NCBI GenBank assembly: GCA_032690845.1 | Contig: CM064424.1 | Location: forward strand, 50,977,511 to 51,041,510 | Direction: 5' to 3' | Length of the DNA: 64,000 nt | Source: Eleusine coracana subsp. coracana | Lineage: Eukaryota; Streptophyta; Magnoliopsida; Poales; Poaceae | In this document: positions 34,385 to 46,306 of the stretch, one piece after another | Layout: the number at the start of each line of letters is the position of its first letter | Numbering within the stretch: the first letter of the stretch is position 1 | Notes under the pieces: generated by a model | What the model was told of the DNA's origin: nothing | Databases searched by the model: none | What the model saw: only the letters and a program-made list of their open reading frames with translations | Position numbers and translations under genes: made by a program

Positions 34385-34992
34385 AACGGATGCCCGCAAC
34401 GCATACAGACTCGGATTTGGACGTTCTACATATGCACGGAAAGATAAGAAGAAGACCTTTCCAATGCCGCCGGTCTCATATCAAAATTCGTCAGGAGTCA
34501 TCGGGAATCGTCGAAACAAGAGAGAGAGTCCAGAATCTGTTTCGGTGCTGCGTCGCCTATTTTTGGCCTTTGGGCTTTGTATCTAGTTGAGTCCAATTAG
34601 GGGTGCGTCCAGAGGGTCTTGCACGACCCTAGGGTCTTCATATACAGCTGCTGCTGCACCAATAGGGTTTGGGTTTTGCTTAGATTATTCTGTTCATAAT
34701 AGCTTCGCCGTCATCACGGTTTGTGAGGCCCCAACTTCGTGAGATTCATAATACATCTGCAATTGTGTTGCCTTCTTCTTTGTTCTTGCTTGTGTTCTTG
34801 ATTCGTAGGCAGGGATTAGCCTTCTCGGGGAGAACAATCGTTTTAGGATGGTTGATAACCAGAGGAGACATCGTGCTGCGATTGCGGGGTTTAGAACGTG
34901 CTGTTCTGAAGCCGGATCAATTTGTGTGTCGCCTCCGACCAAATCAATGTATCCAGAACATTTCGGAAGATCGGGAACCCTTGTCCACATCA
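34084..34992 (+). repeat. 3' LTR (909 bp) of the + strand CRM-like element
   Basis: Starts TGATGAGGATACATGC; the bases GACATCACTCCTAAG found in the 5' LTR are missing. Ends GTCCACATCA. Roughly the first 300 bases are coding. Confidence 0.9.
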
Positions 34993-35499
34993 CTGTCCAC
35001 ACCTCCACCACTCATGGCTATCATCTTTGCATTAAAAGGGCCAAGAATCCGATGAAAAGCTGTGCCGGGTGGCAGAAATGACCCAGCCGAGGGTCGTTTT
35101 TCATGAAACATGACCTCGCGGGTGCTGAAATCTGGGTTATTTCAGGCTGGGTTACAGCCCTAAATCAGCACCCTGGATGGTCGTTTTGACTCTAAAACGA
35201 CCTCCTGGCAAGAGACTTGGCCGAAATATTACCAAAAATTTTCAAATTTTAATTTTTTTCATATCCTAGTTTAATGGTTAAAGAAAAGGAATAAAATCAA
35301 CCTAATCTAATGCTATGAAGGGGGATAAATATCGGTTACCTTCCGACGAGGGTTCGAATTTTACATCTCGAACAAGACGTTCTCCGCGCTCAATTTTGCA
35401 TGGTGCCCGTCATGGATGGAGAATTTTCCACGATCGGTGCAACTTCTTTCTTCCACCATACTTGTTTGATTTTCTTTGGCTTGGCAGTGACCTTTTTCT
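34993..35499 (-). other. Athila sequence between protease and the CRM insertion
   Basis: Contains a stretch related to the LTR 67-bp repeat (CTGAAATC, GGTCGTTTT near 35120-35200) and an AT-rich run, then joins the lysine-rich C-terminal end of the gag-protease ORF (KKKVTAKPKKIKQVWWKK near 35490). No RT is present here, so pol was lost rather than simply separated by the CRM insertion. Confidence 0.55.
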
Positions 35500-36291
35500 T
35501 CATTTCTTGTGGCTCGTTCTTCTTCTTGGGTGGCGGTGGTATGCTTTGAACTTTAACCACTGGTGCACCCATTTTTGGTGGGATTGGATACACCTCAATT
35601 TTCTGCACCGTGTTAGGATTTTTGCCATAAAAGATGCGTACCTGATTGCATTGTTCCGTTCGGGGCTTGAAGGCAAACTTTTCGTCATGCCCATTAATGT
35701 TAAGGTGGATTTCTCCAGCCCCAACATCAATGTTGGCATTTGCTGTGCTAAGGTACGGCTTCCTAGTATAAGGGGTGTCTTTGCATCAGCCTCCATATCT
35801 AGTACCACAAAGTCGACGGGCACAAGAGAGATCCTTATCCTTACGGGTACGTCCTCTGCATTGCCCGCCGGGTAGCGGACTGATTGGTCGGTGAGCTGCA
35901 AGCACATTGTTGTAGGGGATAATGAATTGACATCGAGTTTGTTATACACTACCTTTGGCATGACGCTCACGCTTGCCCCCAAGTCACAAAGGGCGTTGTT
36001 GAATTGTTGCCTCCCAATGGAACATGGGATGGATGGGAATCCCGGATCTCGCTTCTTTTCTGGGAAGGAGTTCAAGATAGCGGCGCTGCATTCTTCGGTT
36101 AATTTGACAACCTCCGTGGATGGCATTGGGTGTTTGTTGTTGAGGATGTCCTTTAGGTACTTGGAGTATGTAGGAACCTGCATAGCATCAAGTAGCGGTA
36201 TGTTGACGTATAATTTCTTTATTACCTCCACAAACTTCCCGAATTGTTCATCCACCATTGGCTTCCTCTGTCGAGGGGGGAATGGCAACAC
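35500..36291 (-). pseudogene. Athila aspartic protease region
   Basis: A frame of 263 codons on the minus strand. Protease core: NALCDLGASVSVMPKVVYNK with the D-G pair (D-L-G in this lineage), then VDFVVLDMEADAKTPLILG. Upstream QFGKFVEVIKKLYVNIPLLDA is the usual Athila linker. The frame is open for its whole length, better preserved than neighbours, but the rest of pol is missing. A continuation in another frame gives a KPK/PPPKKK-rich tail (35390-35608). Confidence 0.8.
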
Positions 36292-37687
36292 CAGGGTATC
36301 ATAGAACTCATGTGGCGCCTTCTTGAGAGGTGCCTTTGCCTCCTCAACTTCAATTTCCTCCTCTCCTTCTGATTCTTCATTGGTTTCCCCGGTCTTCCCT
36401 GCAATGTTAGGATTTGGCGGATCTTGTGTAGATTTTCCGCCTCTAGTTGTGACCGCACTAACATTTTCTTTGGGACTAGCTTCCGGCTGACCGGGGAGCT
36501 TGCCCGAGTTAGGCTTAACAATAGAAGCGGCCAGCTAAGCAATTTGTGTTTCTAACATTTTATTATGACTAAGCTTTTTGCAGAGAGGTATTGAAGGCTT
36601 CCATACGAGAATCTATGCTTTCTAGGACTTTATCAGTAGCAATAAATTTCCTACTAATACTTTCATTGATTTTAGATTGTCCTAGAACAAGATCACGGAA
36701 GCAGGGTTCATTACGAGTAAAGTTTCCAGAGTTACCCATGTTCTTGTCGAAGGAGAGGTTTGGCTTGGCCTCCCATCCGAAGTTGTTCATACGGGGCCTA
36801 AACCCGTTGTAGTTGTTGTTGGTGTTGTTGAGGTACTTCACTTCTTCTTCTTGAGTCTCTGGGCAGTGGCTTCCCATGTGTCCAAGGTTTCCACAGACTT
36901 CGCAAGTCATGCGAGAGTCCAAGGATTGGATAGTCTGAGGTCTGTCCATTTTCTTCAAAAGTTGATCCATTTTAATTGCTAACATGTCAATACCATCAAC
37001 TTGGTGGACTCCCCACATCTTGGGTTGCGGCTGGTTCTGTCTCTCATCGTAGCCACTGTAATTGGCGACCATCTTTTCTATGAGAGTTTGAGCTTCTTTG
37101 ACCTTCAGAGAGAAGAAAGAACCTCCAGCGGCTGCATCTAGGTGCTTGCGAGTGGGGTGGTTGAGCCCATGGTAAAAGCTTTAGATCAGCAACCAATCTT
37201 GCATTCCGTGATATGGGCATGCCAGAGTGTATTCTTGGAAACATTCCCATGCCTTAGGAATGCTCTCGTCATTTAGCTGTTGAAAACTTGAAATCTTGTT
37301 CCGCAGGGCATTGGTTTTGCCTAGCGGGAAGAACTTGGCAAGGAAGGCATTGGAGCACTTGTCCCATGTGGTGAGCTCTTCTTGATTGCTATAGAACCAC
37401 TGCTTCGCCTTCCCCAAGAGTGAAAATGGGAATAGGCGAAGGCGAATGGCCTCAGGGGTCACATCCCTCATGGTGAAAGTGTTGCACACTGCCAAAAACT
37501 GTTGGAGATGGGCGTTTGCGTCTTCCGATGCCTTGCCACAGAAAGGACTGGCCAGAACCATGTTGATTAAGGCCGGTTTCAGCTCATATCTTCAGTTCCC
37601 CATGTTCGGGTTCGGACCGGTGCGGATGTTGTCTGTAGACAGGGTGGAGTAGTCACGGATCATCTTTTCAGCCATGATTGGTTGAGG
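36292..37687 (-). pseudogene. Athila gag, broken
   Basis: On the minus strand: capsid domain at 37561-37181 (ANAHLQQFLAVCNTF, RLRLFPFSLLGKAKQWFYS, AFLAKFFPLGKTNALRNKIS), a stop near 37183, then a frame of 167 codons (37072-36569) with the CCHC knuckle CEVCGNLGHMGSHC near 36905. The start near MIRDYSTLST (about 37660) follows a putative Met at 37675, but the sequence upstream is foreign (Tat flank from 37688). Confidence 0.85.
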
Positions 37688-38003
37688 CTGAAGGCTATAC
37701 GCACACCGAGGCGCATGGCACGTCGGATCCACTCGCCGCACGCCTCCATCAGCCCCCCGATCTGTTCAAGGGGTGCGGCATCAACAGGCAGGTCCGCCTG
37801 AAGCTCCCGACCTGCTCGATTCTGCAAGGTGCGGAACGCGTCCCCCTGCTCGATCTCCTGACGAAGGGAGCCCTCAGTCATCGCCAACCTTGACTCGAGC
37901 TCTGTGCACCAATCCACCAAGCCTCCTGGCATACAAAGGAAAAAAGTGTGAAGAAAGTTACCTTCCTCCCTTTTGTGGGAGTTCTGCAGCTACATCAAGT
38001 AGC
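37688..38003 (-). pseudogene. Second copy of the Tat antisense-ORF flank
   Basis: From CTGAAGGCT at 37688 this is collinear with 21563-21879 and nearly identical (GGLVDWCTELESRLAMTEGS and the same splice-like signals). It ends with GTAGC directly at the LTR start. It sits where an Athila primer-binding site and leader should be, so it is not part of an intact Athila element. Confidence 0.88.
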
Positions 38004-39979
38004 TGTTGGCATTTCTTAATGTCGCATCAAGAATATCACTATCCCTGGTACGACGCCAGAAATGATTTGGTGTTTGTTATGCTTTTAGAGAAATATGAAT
38101 TAATCCGCAAGTGCATGGAACATCTATTGTAGCATTTCACCCGGGAGTATTCCAAGGTATCGTATTTATTTTCTGCACGGAAGCTAGGCATAAGAGTATC
38201 TTGGTTTCACAAAGATATAACTATAAGAATTGTACCAACTGACCAAAGACGGGGGTAAGGATGTTCGATAATGATAGTTGGGGGAGCAGTGATACAGGAG
38301 AAATCCACACTAAGATAAATAAAGAGATCGGTTAAGCTAGATGGGAGGACAGCGAGTCTAAGTCTAGAATTCCTAAGATTATATTTTCCTATTTTATCTA
38401 AGTCAAGTGTCAAAATTCCTAGTTACTCGGGTTGAGTGCTCACACCAAATTCATGGTACAGCCTCAAGTCTTTCACCAATAAGTTTACTTCGGGGCACGA
38501 CAACGATCCACTAATAGGGTCGGTAACTAACCTCGTACACTAGTGGGCACGTTCCCACTAGACAACCCTGCTTGAGAGTTCCCGAACGTGGTGGAATATT
38601 AATGGACGGACAGAGCTGTCACCACCTGCCGCCTACCACACAGCCTGTGGGGACGAATGCAAAACCAGCTAGTGCTAACTTAGGCACCACGCCTATGCTT
38701 TCACTAGATATTCTTCCGTTGGCCTAGTGGAAGAATAGCCGGGAAATAACCAAGTCTAAGTTCTATTCAAGAACTAGACTTAATTAAATCCTAGCCGAGA
38801 ATCCCGTAAACTATGCTTCAAAGTTCTTTCCTGATATTTGTAACTTACGGAAATTGACTAAGTAAAGATAAATACTTGACAAGATAAATAAGAAAATATA
38901 ATTATATTGATAAGGGATAAGTCTTACAAAAAGAGAAAAGATACAAGAGAGCTCATACCAAGACTCCGAGACGACTTCCGGAATCCCGAGCGATGCTCTC
39001 GACGAGACTCTAACTCCCGACTAACTAACCTACTCTACTAGTAAGAAAAGTAGTGGGAAATGGACTCCAATGTGTTCCACTTGCTTTCCCCTTGTTTTCT
39101 ACCGAATTCCCCCTCTATTTATAGGTGGAGGGTAGTTCAAGGTGGAGGAGAGTCGGTGGGCAAAAATTCCCCCGCCTGGTGGCCACGTGTGCCGGGCGGT
39201 CGGGCATGCCGGGCGGCATGCACCGCCGGGCGGCAACTGGATTTGGTCGGTTTTCAACCGACTTTCTTTGGATGGCTCAAATCTTGTCCCGATGGCGGTT
39301 TCTTGGTCGGTTTCCACTGAAATCTCCATTTTGGGGTCGGTAGAAGTTGTGGGCCTCATGGGCTGCCAACCCTGGGTGGCCAACCCAGGCCGGGCGGTGC
39401 CCCATCTTTGGTGCCGACCCCCCCCCCCCCCCCCCCCCCCCCGAGTCACGTCTTGACTTGTCCATGTTGTGCCATATGAATTCCTCCTTTATTTCTCCAC
39501 TTTTTACCCTCCTTAGTCCAGAAATAGAAAACGGCTTCATTTTGGAGTGTTTTGCAGGGTCGGCTGGGTCGGATGGTTAGTCTCATGAAGACTCTATTTT
39601 GACCCGCCGGGTGGCTGATTTCAGCCTGATATGACCCTGTCGGCTAGGTTCAGATTTCAGCCATCACGACCCTGCCGGGCCCTGATTTCAGCCTCATATG
39701 ATCCTGTCGGCTGGGTTCGGATTTCAGCCATCACGACCCTATCAGGCCCTGATTTCAGCCTCATGTGACCCTATCAGCCTGCTGTTTTAAGGCAGAATCG
39801 GCCGACGGGGTGCTTCTTCTTATTTTTACATGATTTTAGCCCTTTTTACCCTGCAAACACATATTTCACCAAAACTCGTGGAACATTATTAGTTTAAACA
39901 AAATTCATGAAACTTTGGTCTTTAACTTGTATTTCCTGACCGGTTGGTGGCCAATATTGGGTTTTAAGGGCCACCAACA
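38004..39979 (-). repeat. 5' LTR (right copy, 1976 bp) of the Athila-like element, flanked like a solo LTR
   Basis: TGTTGGCATTTC to GGCCACCAACA. GTAGC occurs on both sides (37999-38003 and 39980-39984). It differs from the left LTR by scattered substitutions, an extra GCCGGGCGGTCGGGCATGCC-like segment near 39190-39225, and a longer C run (39418-39442). TATA box on the minus strand at 39116-39123. Confidence 0.88.
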
Positions 39980-42528
39980 GTAGCCCGCGGTGACCGTGGA
40001 GGAGTCCTGAGCCGACTTGTCCGCCTCCTCACGGCGCAACTTCTCCTGCTGCAGCGCAAGCTCCAGCCAGGTGACCTCCACGGTGCTGGACGCGGCTCGT
40101 GTCGTGACCTCGTCCCGCTCCCCTCGAACAAGAGCAAGGTCGTGCTCGGCCTTGCCAAGCTTGTAGCCGACCTGCTCCAACGAGGCCTCCGCCTCTGCCA
40201 TCCTAGTGCCCACCTCCTCCCTGAGCCGACGCTCCTCTGATAGCTCCTGGTGGGCGACGGCCAAGGCGTGAAGGGACAACGCGGTTGATTCCATGCACTC
40301 GAGTCTTAGTGCTCGGCATGCATCAAGAACCTAAAGCTCAGCGGGGCGGCACCGCTCCTCCATCGCCTTGAGCTCGCTCTCCACCAGCACGCGCTGCTGA
40401 TCCGGCAAGGGCAGGATCTCGTGCTTGCCAGACGTCGCGTTGGCTCCCATTGCAGCCTTAGCACGTGTCGGGGAAGTTCCCCCATGGCCGGCGCCCTCTG
40501 AGGCATCCGCCGTTGTGGCTCCCGCTGAAGCACCACCACTAGTGCCCCCGGCTTTAGCGTGCGCGGCACCGCTCGCTCGCGCATCCTCCGCAGCAGCACC
40601 CGCGGCCTCTCGCGCCCGAGCTTCGTCTGTGATGTCAGTGCTGAGCCGCTTCCGGGTGGACAGCATAGGGCGACGAGGGTCCTGGCCTAGAGCTCGCCGC
40701 TTCCCGGTGGGTGCATTGCTGCTCACCGGCTCCTCCCGCGGATGCTTCTCCGTGGCCGTCACAGGAGAGGTGGCCGCAGCCGCGGCAGTAGCGGGTGACA
40801 CCGTGGGGCCCAGCCGCACGACCTCTTGCTCGGGCTCCTCCGCCTGGACCACCCCCTCAATGGGAGAGCCAGGCGCCAGGGTCAGCGAAACAGGAGGGCT
40901 CACCGATGGGGCCGGTGCAACGGGAGAGTCCGCCGCCGGGGTTGGCACGATGGGAACATTACAAGCCGGCACCAGCGGCCGAGGGCTCTCACCCATCCCA
41001 TGCTGACCAGGTGACACCTCTTCGACCAAACGAAGGGCCACAGAAACCTCCGACCCGGCAGGACGCGGAGAGACCAGCGACAATCCCGCGCCTCGGGTCA
41101 GCGGTGCAAAGGACACATAGCCGAGGGCAGCCACCAGCCCGGTGTCGCAGCCGACACCGTCATTGTCATTGTCATCATCATCGCCGTCATCACTCCTGAC
41201 CTAGACGTCGCCGGCACCGCGCCGGTCGTCATCGCTGCCGGTGTCCCCGACACGGCTCGGGATCCCCCCTCATCCTTCTCCTCGGTTGACACGGTGGATG
41301 CAGTATATGGGTCCTCACCCCTCCGCTCCTTCTCCTCTCGCCGCGCCTACCAAAGACGTGACCTCTCTGCCTTCGTGATCTTGGCATGAATGTCGATGTC
41401 CTTCTTCTTCCTCGCCTCCCGCTGGGCGTCCCGCTGCCTCACATCATCAAAGCGGTTCGCCACCCTTTGGGCTTCTCCCTCTAGTAGACAGAGGGAAGAG
41501 GTCTTGATGAAAATCACCCATCGAGACTGAAAGCAAAAAAGGGGAGAAACAGGCTCCGGAGTCAGAACGTCACGAAAACATGAGCAATCAGGAGCAAGGA
41601 ACAACTTATCAACGAAAAGAAAGGGGGAAGTCCTCACCACGTCGACCGCCTGGGGATGAGGGTGCATCGGCGGCACGCTCAAAGCAGGCCACTCCCGGGC
41701 CGAGGAACCCAGTGCCGCTTTCACCCGTCTCGCCACCTCAACGTCGGGCAGAAGCTCTGCCGCCATCACATTGTCTGGCACCGCGCGGCTGCCATCGTTG
41801 ATGAGGAACATCGGATTCCTGCGGTTGCACAGCGGCGCGAACCGCCGCTTGTGATACCACCCGACGACCCCCGCACCGTCAAGGCCACGCTCCATGAAGT
41901 GTGCGATGGCGGCGAGGGCGCCGTCCATCCACCTCTATGCAGCCTTCCCCTTCCCCTAGCTCCAGCTTTCCCGAGCCGCGCCAATTTCATGGCGGGTGTA
42001 GGGAGGGAAGGGGTGGAGCTCCATGTTGCGCAGGTAGAACCACCGCCTATGCCACCCAGAGTGGGCGGTCGGGGTGGGCATCTCGATGTACTGCCTCGAG
42101 CGATCACCACGAGGATGGATCCTCACGCACCCGATAGTGCAGGGAGCCGTCCTGTCGCTGTCGAGCTTGCGCCGAATGCAGGTCGCGAGGTAGAAGTAGC
42201 ACCACAAGTCAAAGTTGGGAGGGATCCCGAGAAATCCTTCGCTCAGAGCCACGAAGGTCGAGATATGCTGAACCCCATTGGAATTCAGATGCTGCAGCTC
42301 CGCCCCACAATGATGGAGCAGTGCCCGGAGGAAGTCGTGCGGTGGTCGCCCGACCCCGCGCTCGTGAAAAGGGATGAAGGACACCACGTACCCCGGCGGA
42401 GGCTCCGGTCGCCTCTCATTCCCCGGCACAATCCACTCCCGCGCTCCGATGAGAGGGGCAAGGAGCCCGACCGCAACGAGGACATCTAGCTCCTTCTTCG
42501 TCACCTCGGACTTGAAGAACACCGACAT
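39980..42528 (-). pseudogene. Antisense ORF of the Tat element, N-terminal and middle parts (putative gypsy-type transposon domain)
   Basis: Minus strand. N-terminal 190 codons from 42528 (MSVFFKSEVTKKELDVLVAV, PPGYVVSFIPFHERG, PPNFDLWCYFYLATC, PTAHSGWHRRWFYLRN) match the style of the grass 'putative gypsy type transposon' family (Pfam Transposase_28, from memory). Then 41928-41347 in another frame (VGWYHKRRFAPLCNRRNPMF), a possible intron region near 41500, a long Ala/Pro/Glu-rich low-complexity part (41134-40331) and a coiled coil (40294-39980: HQELSEERRLREEVGTRM, LEQVGYKLGKAEHDLALVRG). It continues at 21879 beyond the Athila insertion. Role unknown; antisense ORFs in this position are known from maize Grande-type elements. 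Confidence 0.7.
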
Positions 42529-45054
42529 GGCTATGGCGGGGCTATGGAAAGAGCAACTTCTAGGCGAGAGGAGAAGAAAGTGCGAGAGAACAAGCAGGGC
42601 GGAAGGAAGGCTATGGATGCAGCGTTGGGAGACTTAAACAGGGAACAGGCCAGGCGCACGGGCGGAACTGACCCCAGAAAATATGCATACGATTCCCTAG
42701 GTGATAACTCCTCAACCCCTCATCCTGCACCATGCGCTGGCGTGGCTGTCCACATATATCCATAACTCCACTCCTCCCATTACCCCATAAACTCCTCGTC
42801 TTCCATGACGACTTCGCACGCTGCAGGTCCACCTCCACTGCCATCGCTGTGGGAAATGTCCCCTCCGCTCCCGTGCCACAAAGGACGAGGCGACTGTGAA
42901 CTGCATCCGAGGCCACCGCGACGCGAATGGTAGGTAAATCGCTCAACCTCCCCTATTTACTTGGGCAGTGGGATTGGCAGGGCGCGGTTGATCCAAATCC
43001 TGTGCCATGCCTGGAATTTTGAAACAGAGAATACGCGCAAGCTCCGTCGCGCATACTCGCCACGATCAAGGCGATCGATCCAGGACTGCTCGACCGACCA
43101 TCAGCGCAGGTAAGACGGGATAAGAGGCTAAAAACTGCCTCGATAGCCCGATGGCGCTAAGGTTCTAAGGCTGGCCCCGTGCATGGGTTTGATAGCCGCC
43201 TAGAGAGCAAAGTAGAGTGAGGGGCATGAGTGGTGGGCACACTTAGCGGCCAATACCCTGACCCCCGAGGGGTCGAGGGCATCATGGAGTAGTGTTTGAG
43301 TCCTGTTCCAACCTGTCCTTTGGTATCTCCCCGAAGAGAGGCATCTAGCCATCATGACCTATCATATGGTCGGGACAACCAAACGATTTGGAAAAGATGG
43401 ATTTATGAGGTCGACCACTAGCTGGTTCGCTGGGGCCCCGTCGACGGGGAATCAGAGAACTCACTCAAACAAACCCGATAATAGCTCACTAAGCAACCAT
43501 GTTTCAGCCATCGAGGCAAAAACGTGGCATGACTCTATCCTCCGTCCCACGAACAGGATGCAGAAGGAGAAAACAAAAAAGCCGAAATGGTCTCTCGACC
43601 AGTCCGACTGCATCGAGCGGGGACGCGAGGGCCGGCATCGCCAAATGAGGCCTGACAGTCGGGTCACATCCATTATTCTTTGTTAATAAGACCTCTTAGG
43701 GTGGACCCTTACAAACTTTCTCTCCCTCTCCTTTCTTACAAGGCGAGTGCCAATGACTCGAAAAGCAAAAAAAAGAAAGAAACAAGAGTACCGCCCGGAG
43801 GGGTCTCTTACACCTACCGATCGGAGGGGTCTTTTACAAAGAAGAAAGGCGGTACCCGCACCTCGACGGGTACATACGAGGTGAAGCACCTGTAATGCTT
43901 CATCGTCGGGAAAAGATGCCCTAATTTGGGGCTAGCCTTTTCTGCCGATGAAGAAGGCGAGCGGCCTAAAGGCACAGTACAGCAGCTGCTGGAACTGCCC
44001 CGCGAGGCTACAAACCTCCATACAGGTGGGAAGCACGACAGGATGCCTCTTCTCCACCCCGCGCCTACTGACATCACCAAGGACGAATGAGATGGGACCT
44101 AATAAGCCATGGAAATCTTCCATGCGAGGCACCCTTCATCTCCACCATGCTCCAACAAAAGGAGAACCTAACAGGAATCAAGTCGACACCCCCACAACCA
44201 ACCAGGCTGCAACGCCAAGACAACAGATTTTCCTCCTCGTCCTCATCACTGAGAGCATCATCGCTCTCAGGGGCCATAAAGGCAGCCAGCCGACCTACCA
44301 AGAGCCGCTCACGCTCCAATTAACCGAGAGCTCTAGGTGTCAGTGCAAGGCATAGGGATGAGGTGGAACGGCGCCCCATGGCATCCTTAAGTAGCCGAAC
44401 CAGGCCCAGGCCTAGGATACCCTGCACAGCCACCGAGCCTGACGTGAGTTCATGAGGGACCCCCACACGTTACATGAAGATGAAAGACTACCACGACAGA
44501 CGGCATCGAGCAGCGCACCCATTGCTGAGGGGGGCCGCCTGTCCCCACGGACACGCGGCACCCAGAGCCCACAAAAGATTCCCGTGCCCACCATATGCTG
44601 GAAAAATACATGTAGCCTGCCGCTCAGGTACCAGCGTGTCGTGCCTTTCTAGGAAAGCAGGACAGGCCCCTACGATGCCCTGTGTTGCCTGCCCGACGCA
44701 GGCACGGGATGCGATGACTGCGGCACCACAGTATACCCGTGACCGCTCTTAACAAATGAAGCCAAAAAATGAGTCCACATGGACTCCTTTTTTGGCTCGG
44801 GGGCTACACCCGACAGGTGCGTTCACGCACCCACGTCGAGCAACACAACAACTTTCCCACGCCAAGTCAAGCCGAGGCACGAGTTTCCCCAAAACTCGCC
44901 CCACGGCACGGGGGCTACACCCGTCGGGTGCGCTCGCGCGCACCTCACCTAAGTGAAGCCAGTGGTTCGCAAGCAACTCTGCCCTCTCTCGGCTGGCACC
45001 AGCGCTAAACCCCCCAAACGACTCTCTGACTCGCTTGGGGGGCTCGGGGGCTAC
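42529..45054 (+). other. Tat 3' noncoding region with repeated PPT-like words
   Basis: 2.5 kb upstream of the 3' LTR without a recognised gene. GGCTCGGGGGCTAC or a one-base variant occurs at 44794-44807, 44905-44918 and 45041-45054. The first two are followed by ACACCCG and a GC-rich GGTGCG palindrome; the last is followed by the LTR. A GC inverted repeat (CCCCCCAA 45010-45017, TTGGGGGG 45035-45042) overlaps the tract. The short open frames (for example 43354-43686) have no domain. Confidence 0.6.
45035..45054 (+). promoter_or_regulatory. Polypurine tract of the Tat element
   Basis: TTGGGGGGCTCGGGGGCTAC abuts TGTCGAGGG of the 3' LTR. Confidence 0.75.
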
Positions 45055-45230
45055 TGTCGAGGGTAAAAACCGGGGACACCACATGGCACCTCCTAATCAA
45101 CTAGGCTACGCGGCCATAACAAAAGGCTCACCAGATCGCTACCTAAGTACCGCCCACATGGGGTCCACTTAGCACACGTCCATACGACGGACCCGCGTTG
45201 GCCTGAAAGGACACGCACAATCCCGACTCG

Positions 45231-45372
45231 CTCGACCCCTCAAGGGGGTCAGAAGCCAGGCTGAGCCCACTCGACCCCTCGGCAGGGGTCGAGAATCTGT
45301 CCCGGCTCACTCGACCCCTCCAAGGGGTTGGAAGCCAGCCGCGACCCACACGACCCCTTGGCAGGGGTCGAG
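45231..45372 (+). repeat. Four tandem hairpins of about 40-bp period
   Basis: CTCGACCCCT...AGGGGTCGAG-type inverted repeats start at 45231, 45270, 45310 and 45350. The second (CTCGACCCCTCGGCAGGGGTCGAG in two arms) is perfect with a 4-base loop; the others carry mismatches. Between them lie short spacers such as GAAGCCAG. Confidence 0.85.
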
Positions 45373-45780
45373 CATGGTCTGACCTGCCCAGGGGGACCCA
45401 AGCGCATCTCGCTCCACCTAGGGGGATGGCTCGGCCTCCTCACCAAGCTTATCTGCTCCGTAACACGGACCAGGCCCTCGTTGACATCACGATCACTGTA
45501 CTAGCACGGGTCTCCCCTCAATCATGGGGGGACAGTCATGCTCGCTGTCTCTCATCAAGTGGAGATAGAGCATAGACCAAGCGAGGCAGCCAGACACTAA
45601 CAAATCTGAGAGTGGTGGAGCGGAGAAGCTCGATTACCCTGACAAAACATGGCAGATCCCCCTCCAAACAAGCCCTGACAAACTAAGCTCACCAATGCGA
45701 TTCCTGCGGAAGGGATCGAGCGAGGCGACGGAAAGTGGATTACCAACCACTCGGCCTCAATGCTGTGCCTGACATACAGG

Positions 45781-45925
45781 CACAGTATTAGGGGGTCAAA
45801 TCCCCCCGTATACCTGCCCCTGCCATCGTCATCCACACCCGCTGCACCGTGCGAGCACAGTATCAGGGGTCAAATCCCTCTATACACCTACCCCAGCCCT
45901 CATCACCCACCTCCGCTGACGACGG
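45781..45925 (+). repeat. 75-bp direct duplication in the Tat LTR
   Basis: CACAGTATTAGGGGGTCAAA at 45781 and CACAGTATCAGGGGTCAAAT at 45856 begin two copies that agree through CACCCRCCTCCGCTG-like ends, with several substitutions. Confidence 0.75.
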
Positions 45926-46306
45926 CGGGGTAGCGTGCTTGATGACGCTGGCGCCCGATGGCACCCCTATCAGCAATGATACAGGGCAGTCGATGGGCAG
46001 CTCGGATGAAGCCCACACGGGCAATGTGATAGCACCCATGATGCAACCTGCCACACATGACAAAGCACGCCGTCCATAGTAACAGGAGGAGCTTGCCTCA
46101 ACGACGGAATATGGGGGCACGCTTGAGCACAGCGCCATCCCCTAACGCGATGACTAGGAAGGAGGGACCCACGATGACCGAGGACTACGCCATCATCCAG
46201 AGGCTACACCTTCTCCCACACGCCTTCACCAACTATGCATGGATAGAACACTCTCCCTCTTTCTCTCTCTCTCTCTGTAAATAGGCCCAACCCCTTGAAG
46301 TATAAA

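Larger units (their letters stand above)
27648..34992 (+). mobile_element. CRM-like chromovirus on the + strand, nested in the Athila element
   Basis: LTRs 27648-28569 and 34084-34992; flanks CTGGC (27643-27647) and CTGTC (34993-34997) are a target duplication with one mismatch. The LTR start TGATGAGGACAT and a polyprotein that runs into the 3' LTR are features of the CRM/CRR group. Gag has a deletion of about 400 bp and pol has several stops. A second member lies at 57760 onward on the other strand and serves as reference. Confidence 0.85.
21880..39979 (-). mobile_element. Athila-like gypsy element on the minus strand, no RT or integrase, rearranged at its 5' end
   Basis: LTR termini are TGTTGG...CCAACA. 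On the minus strand the order is: 5' LTR (38004-39979), a 316-bp piece of Tat flank where a primer-binding site should be (37688-38003), gag (37687-36569), protease (36291-35500), spacer, a nested CRM element, an upstream region with a TATA module, the third ORF (26824-25439), 3' noncoding DNA, polypurine tract (23820-23810) and 3' LTR (21880-23809). RT, RNase H and integrase are absent. Target duplication is GTAGC on the right (39980-39984) and GTAGG on the left. Confidence 0.8.

Noticed and set aside
40425..41006. 193-codon + strand frame rich in Ala and Pro
   Set aside because: Shadow of the GC-rich antisense ORF of the Tat element; no domain and no coding style of its own.
41656..42489. 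277-codon + strand frame
   Set aside because: Mirror of the antisense ORF N-terminal part, which has the recognisable domain blocks.
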